NCBI RefSeq assembly: GCF_014654675.1
Contig: NZ_BNBC01000006.1
Coordinates: forward strand, 124,001 to 188,000
Direction: 5' to 3'
Source of the DNA: Streptomyces spiralis
GTDB taxonomy: Bacteria > Actinomycetota > Actinomycetes > Streptomycetales > Streptomycetaceae
DNA: 64,000 bases
The translations under genes were made by a program, and so were the position numbers. The notes below the pieces were generated by a model that saw only the letters and a program-made list of their open reading frames with translations, did not search any database and was not told the origin of the DNA. Shown here in pieces: positions 63,590 to 64,000 of this stretch; the first letter of the stretch is position 1, and each line of letters starts with the position of its first letter.

Positions 63590-64000
63590 GTGGCCGCGAC
63601 CCAGTACGAGACCGACCGGACCTCCGGGGAAGGGCTCCGGGGAGGGCGTGCGAGGGCCCGCGCCTGGTGCGCGGGGCTGCTGTTCGCCGGGGTGAGCGTG
63701 GTCGTCGGCTGCCGGCTCGCCGACAGCGACGGTGTGACGCCCGTGCCGCAGCTGCTCGCCTTCCTCCCGTGGCTGCTCGTCCCCACCGGCCTGGGGCTGG
63801 CGTTCGCCCTGCTCGGCCGCTGGTGGTTCGGGACGGTGTGGGGTGTGGTGGTCCTCGGTCTGCTGGCGTGGTTCATCGAGCCGTACGGCAGGGTGGCGGA
63901 GCCGTCGGGCGCCCCCGTCGCCCATGTCCGCGTCCTCACCTCGAACGTGGAGTTCGGCCGAGCCGCGCCGGCCCTCGTCCCGGTGATCCGCCGCGAGCGG
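63590..64000 (+). CDS. Endonuclease/exonuclease/phosphatase-family protein, 3' end outside the window
   Basis: GTG 63590 opens a frame that runs off the window. The 137 visible residues contain a basic disordered N-terminus, three membrane spans (GLLFAGVSVVVGCRL, LLAFLPWLLVPTGLGLAFALLG, WFGTVWGVVVLGLLAWFIEP) and the start of the EEP domain (HVRVLTSNVEFGRA, where Asn is the conserved early catalytic residue). These are membrane-anchored phosphodiesterases/phosphatases with unknown substrates. TAGGCT lies eight bases upstream, consistent with a leaderless start. Confidence 0.82.
   Translation, partial: MAATQYETDRTSGEGLRGGRARARAWCAGLLFAGVSVVVGCRLADSDGVTPVPQLLAFLPWLLVPTGLGLAFALLGRWWFGTVWGVVVLGLLAWFIEPYGRVAEPSGAPVAHVRVLTSNVEFGRAAPALVPVIRRER

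Noticed and set aside
1..64000. CRISPR arrays, intact insertion sequences, prophage genes, secondary-metabolite cores (PKS/NRPS)
   Set aside because: No regularly spaced direct repeats, transposase, integrase, capsid or synthase motifs were seen on either strand.

Overview
The window is high-GC actinobacterial DNA, almost certainly from a Streptomyces chromosome. Third-codon-position GC bias is strong throughout. It carries several typically streptomycete families: an SCO2400-family protein, two TraR/DksA proteins beside an Rv1733c-like protein, a fused SecDF, an ECF41 sigma factor with its oxidoreductase partner, EACC1 and trypco2 conflict-system components, and leaderless promoters of the form TANNNT-N6-8-start. 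No rRNA, tRNA, CRISPR array, intact insertion sequence or prophage was seen. About 60 genes are supported; most other long reading frames are antisense shadows of GC-rich genes.

Layout. 1-5.3 kb: two secreted FG-GAP/VCBS repeat proteins (the first cut by the window edge). 5.5-11.1 kb: a three-gene minus-strand module of trypco2, trypsin-NACHT-HEAT and a repeat-rich protein, which looks like a STAND-type biological-conflict (defence/suicide) system. 11.2-14.2 kb: a 38-aa membrane peptide, an NDH-2-like oxidoreductase with its ECF41 sigma factor, and a DUF2267 protein. 14.4-17.7 kb: the remnant of a large membrane glycosyltransferase, a second ECF sigma factor with a coupled 43-aa frame and a single-pass membrane protein, and an Fpg/Nei glycosylase. 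17.9-21.1 kb: MarR, then a PadR regulator divergent from a membrane protein and a TrmO-like methyltransferase with a clear promoter/operator, then a PAP2 phosphatase behind a 24-bp palindrome. 21.05-28.4 kb: a YqiK-type flotillin, a 1655-aa coiled-coil AAA+ ATPase and a small membrane protein.

28.8-37.8 kb resembles a hypoxia/dormancy (DevR/OsdR-like) stress island: Rv1733c-like protein, MreB-like protein, two DksA-like proteins, a NarL-type two-component system with a palindrome-rich divergent promoter, fused SecDF, and a heavily deleted narGHJI operon. A 203-bp element with 30-bp inverted ends sits in the signal-peptide region of a secreted protein in this island. 37.9-48 kb is mostly housekeeping: rhomboid-like protein, membrane glycosyltransferase, SCO2400 protein, 3-hydroxyisobutyrate-dehydrogenase-like enzyme, 2OG-oxygenase-like protein, APC permease, DUF4142 protein and alpha-glucosidase with a palindromic operator.

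48-50.9 kb: an ArsR regulator with a perfect 16-bp palindrome divergent from a NixA/HoxN transporter that is preceded by a cobalamin riboswitch, then a nucleoside hydrolase. 50.9-52.3 kb: a threonyl-tRNA synthetase lacking its editing domains, preceded by a 23-codon leader peptide with three consecutive Thr codons, a pause hairpin and a terminator: a classical threonine attenuator. 52.5-55.1 kb: a lipoprotein, then an XRE-TPR regulator divergent from a small secreted peptide (RRNPP-like geometry). 55.2-61.8 kb: a minus-strand cluster of a 376-aa unknown protein, EACC1, a caspase-PG linker-TM-binding protein-VWA giant and an orphan solute-binding lipoprotein, which reads as a caspase-effector conflict system. 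62-64 kb: two membrane proteins and the start of an endonuclease/exonuclease/phosphatase-family protein.

The strongest candidates for little-described biology are the threonine attenuator with the minimal ThrRS, the caspase/EACC1 cluster, the trypsin-NACHT/trypco2 module and the possible peptide-regulator pair. All functional statements are from sequence reading only; no searches were run.
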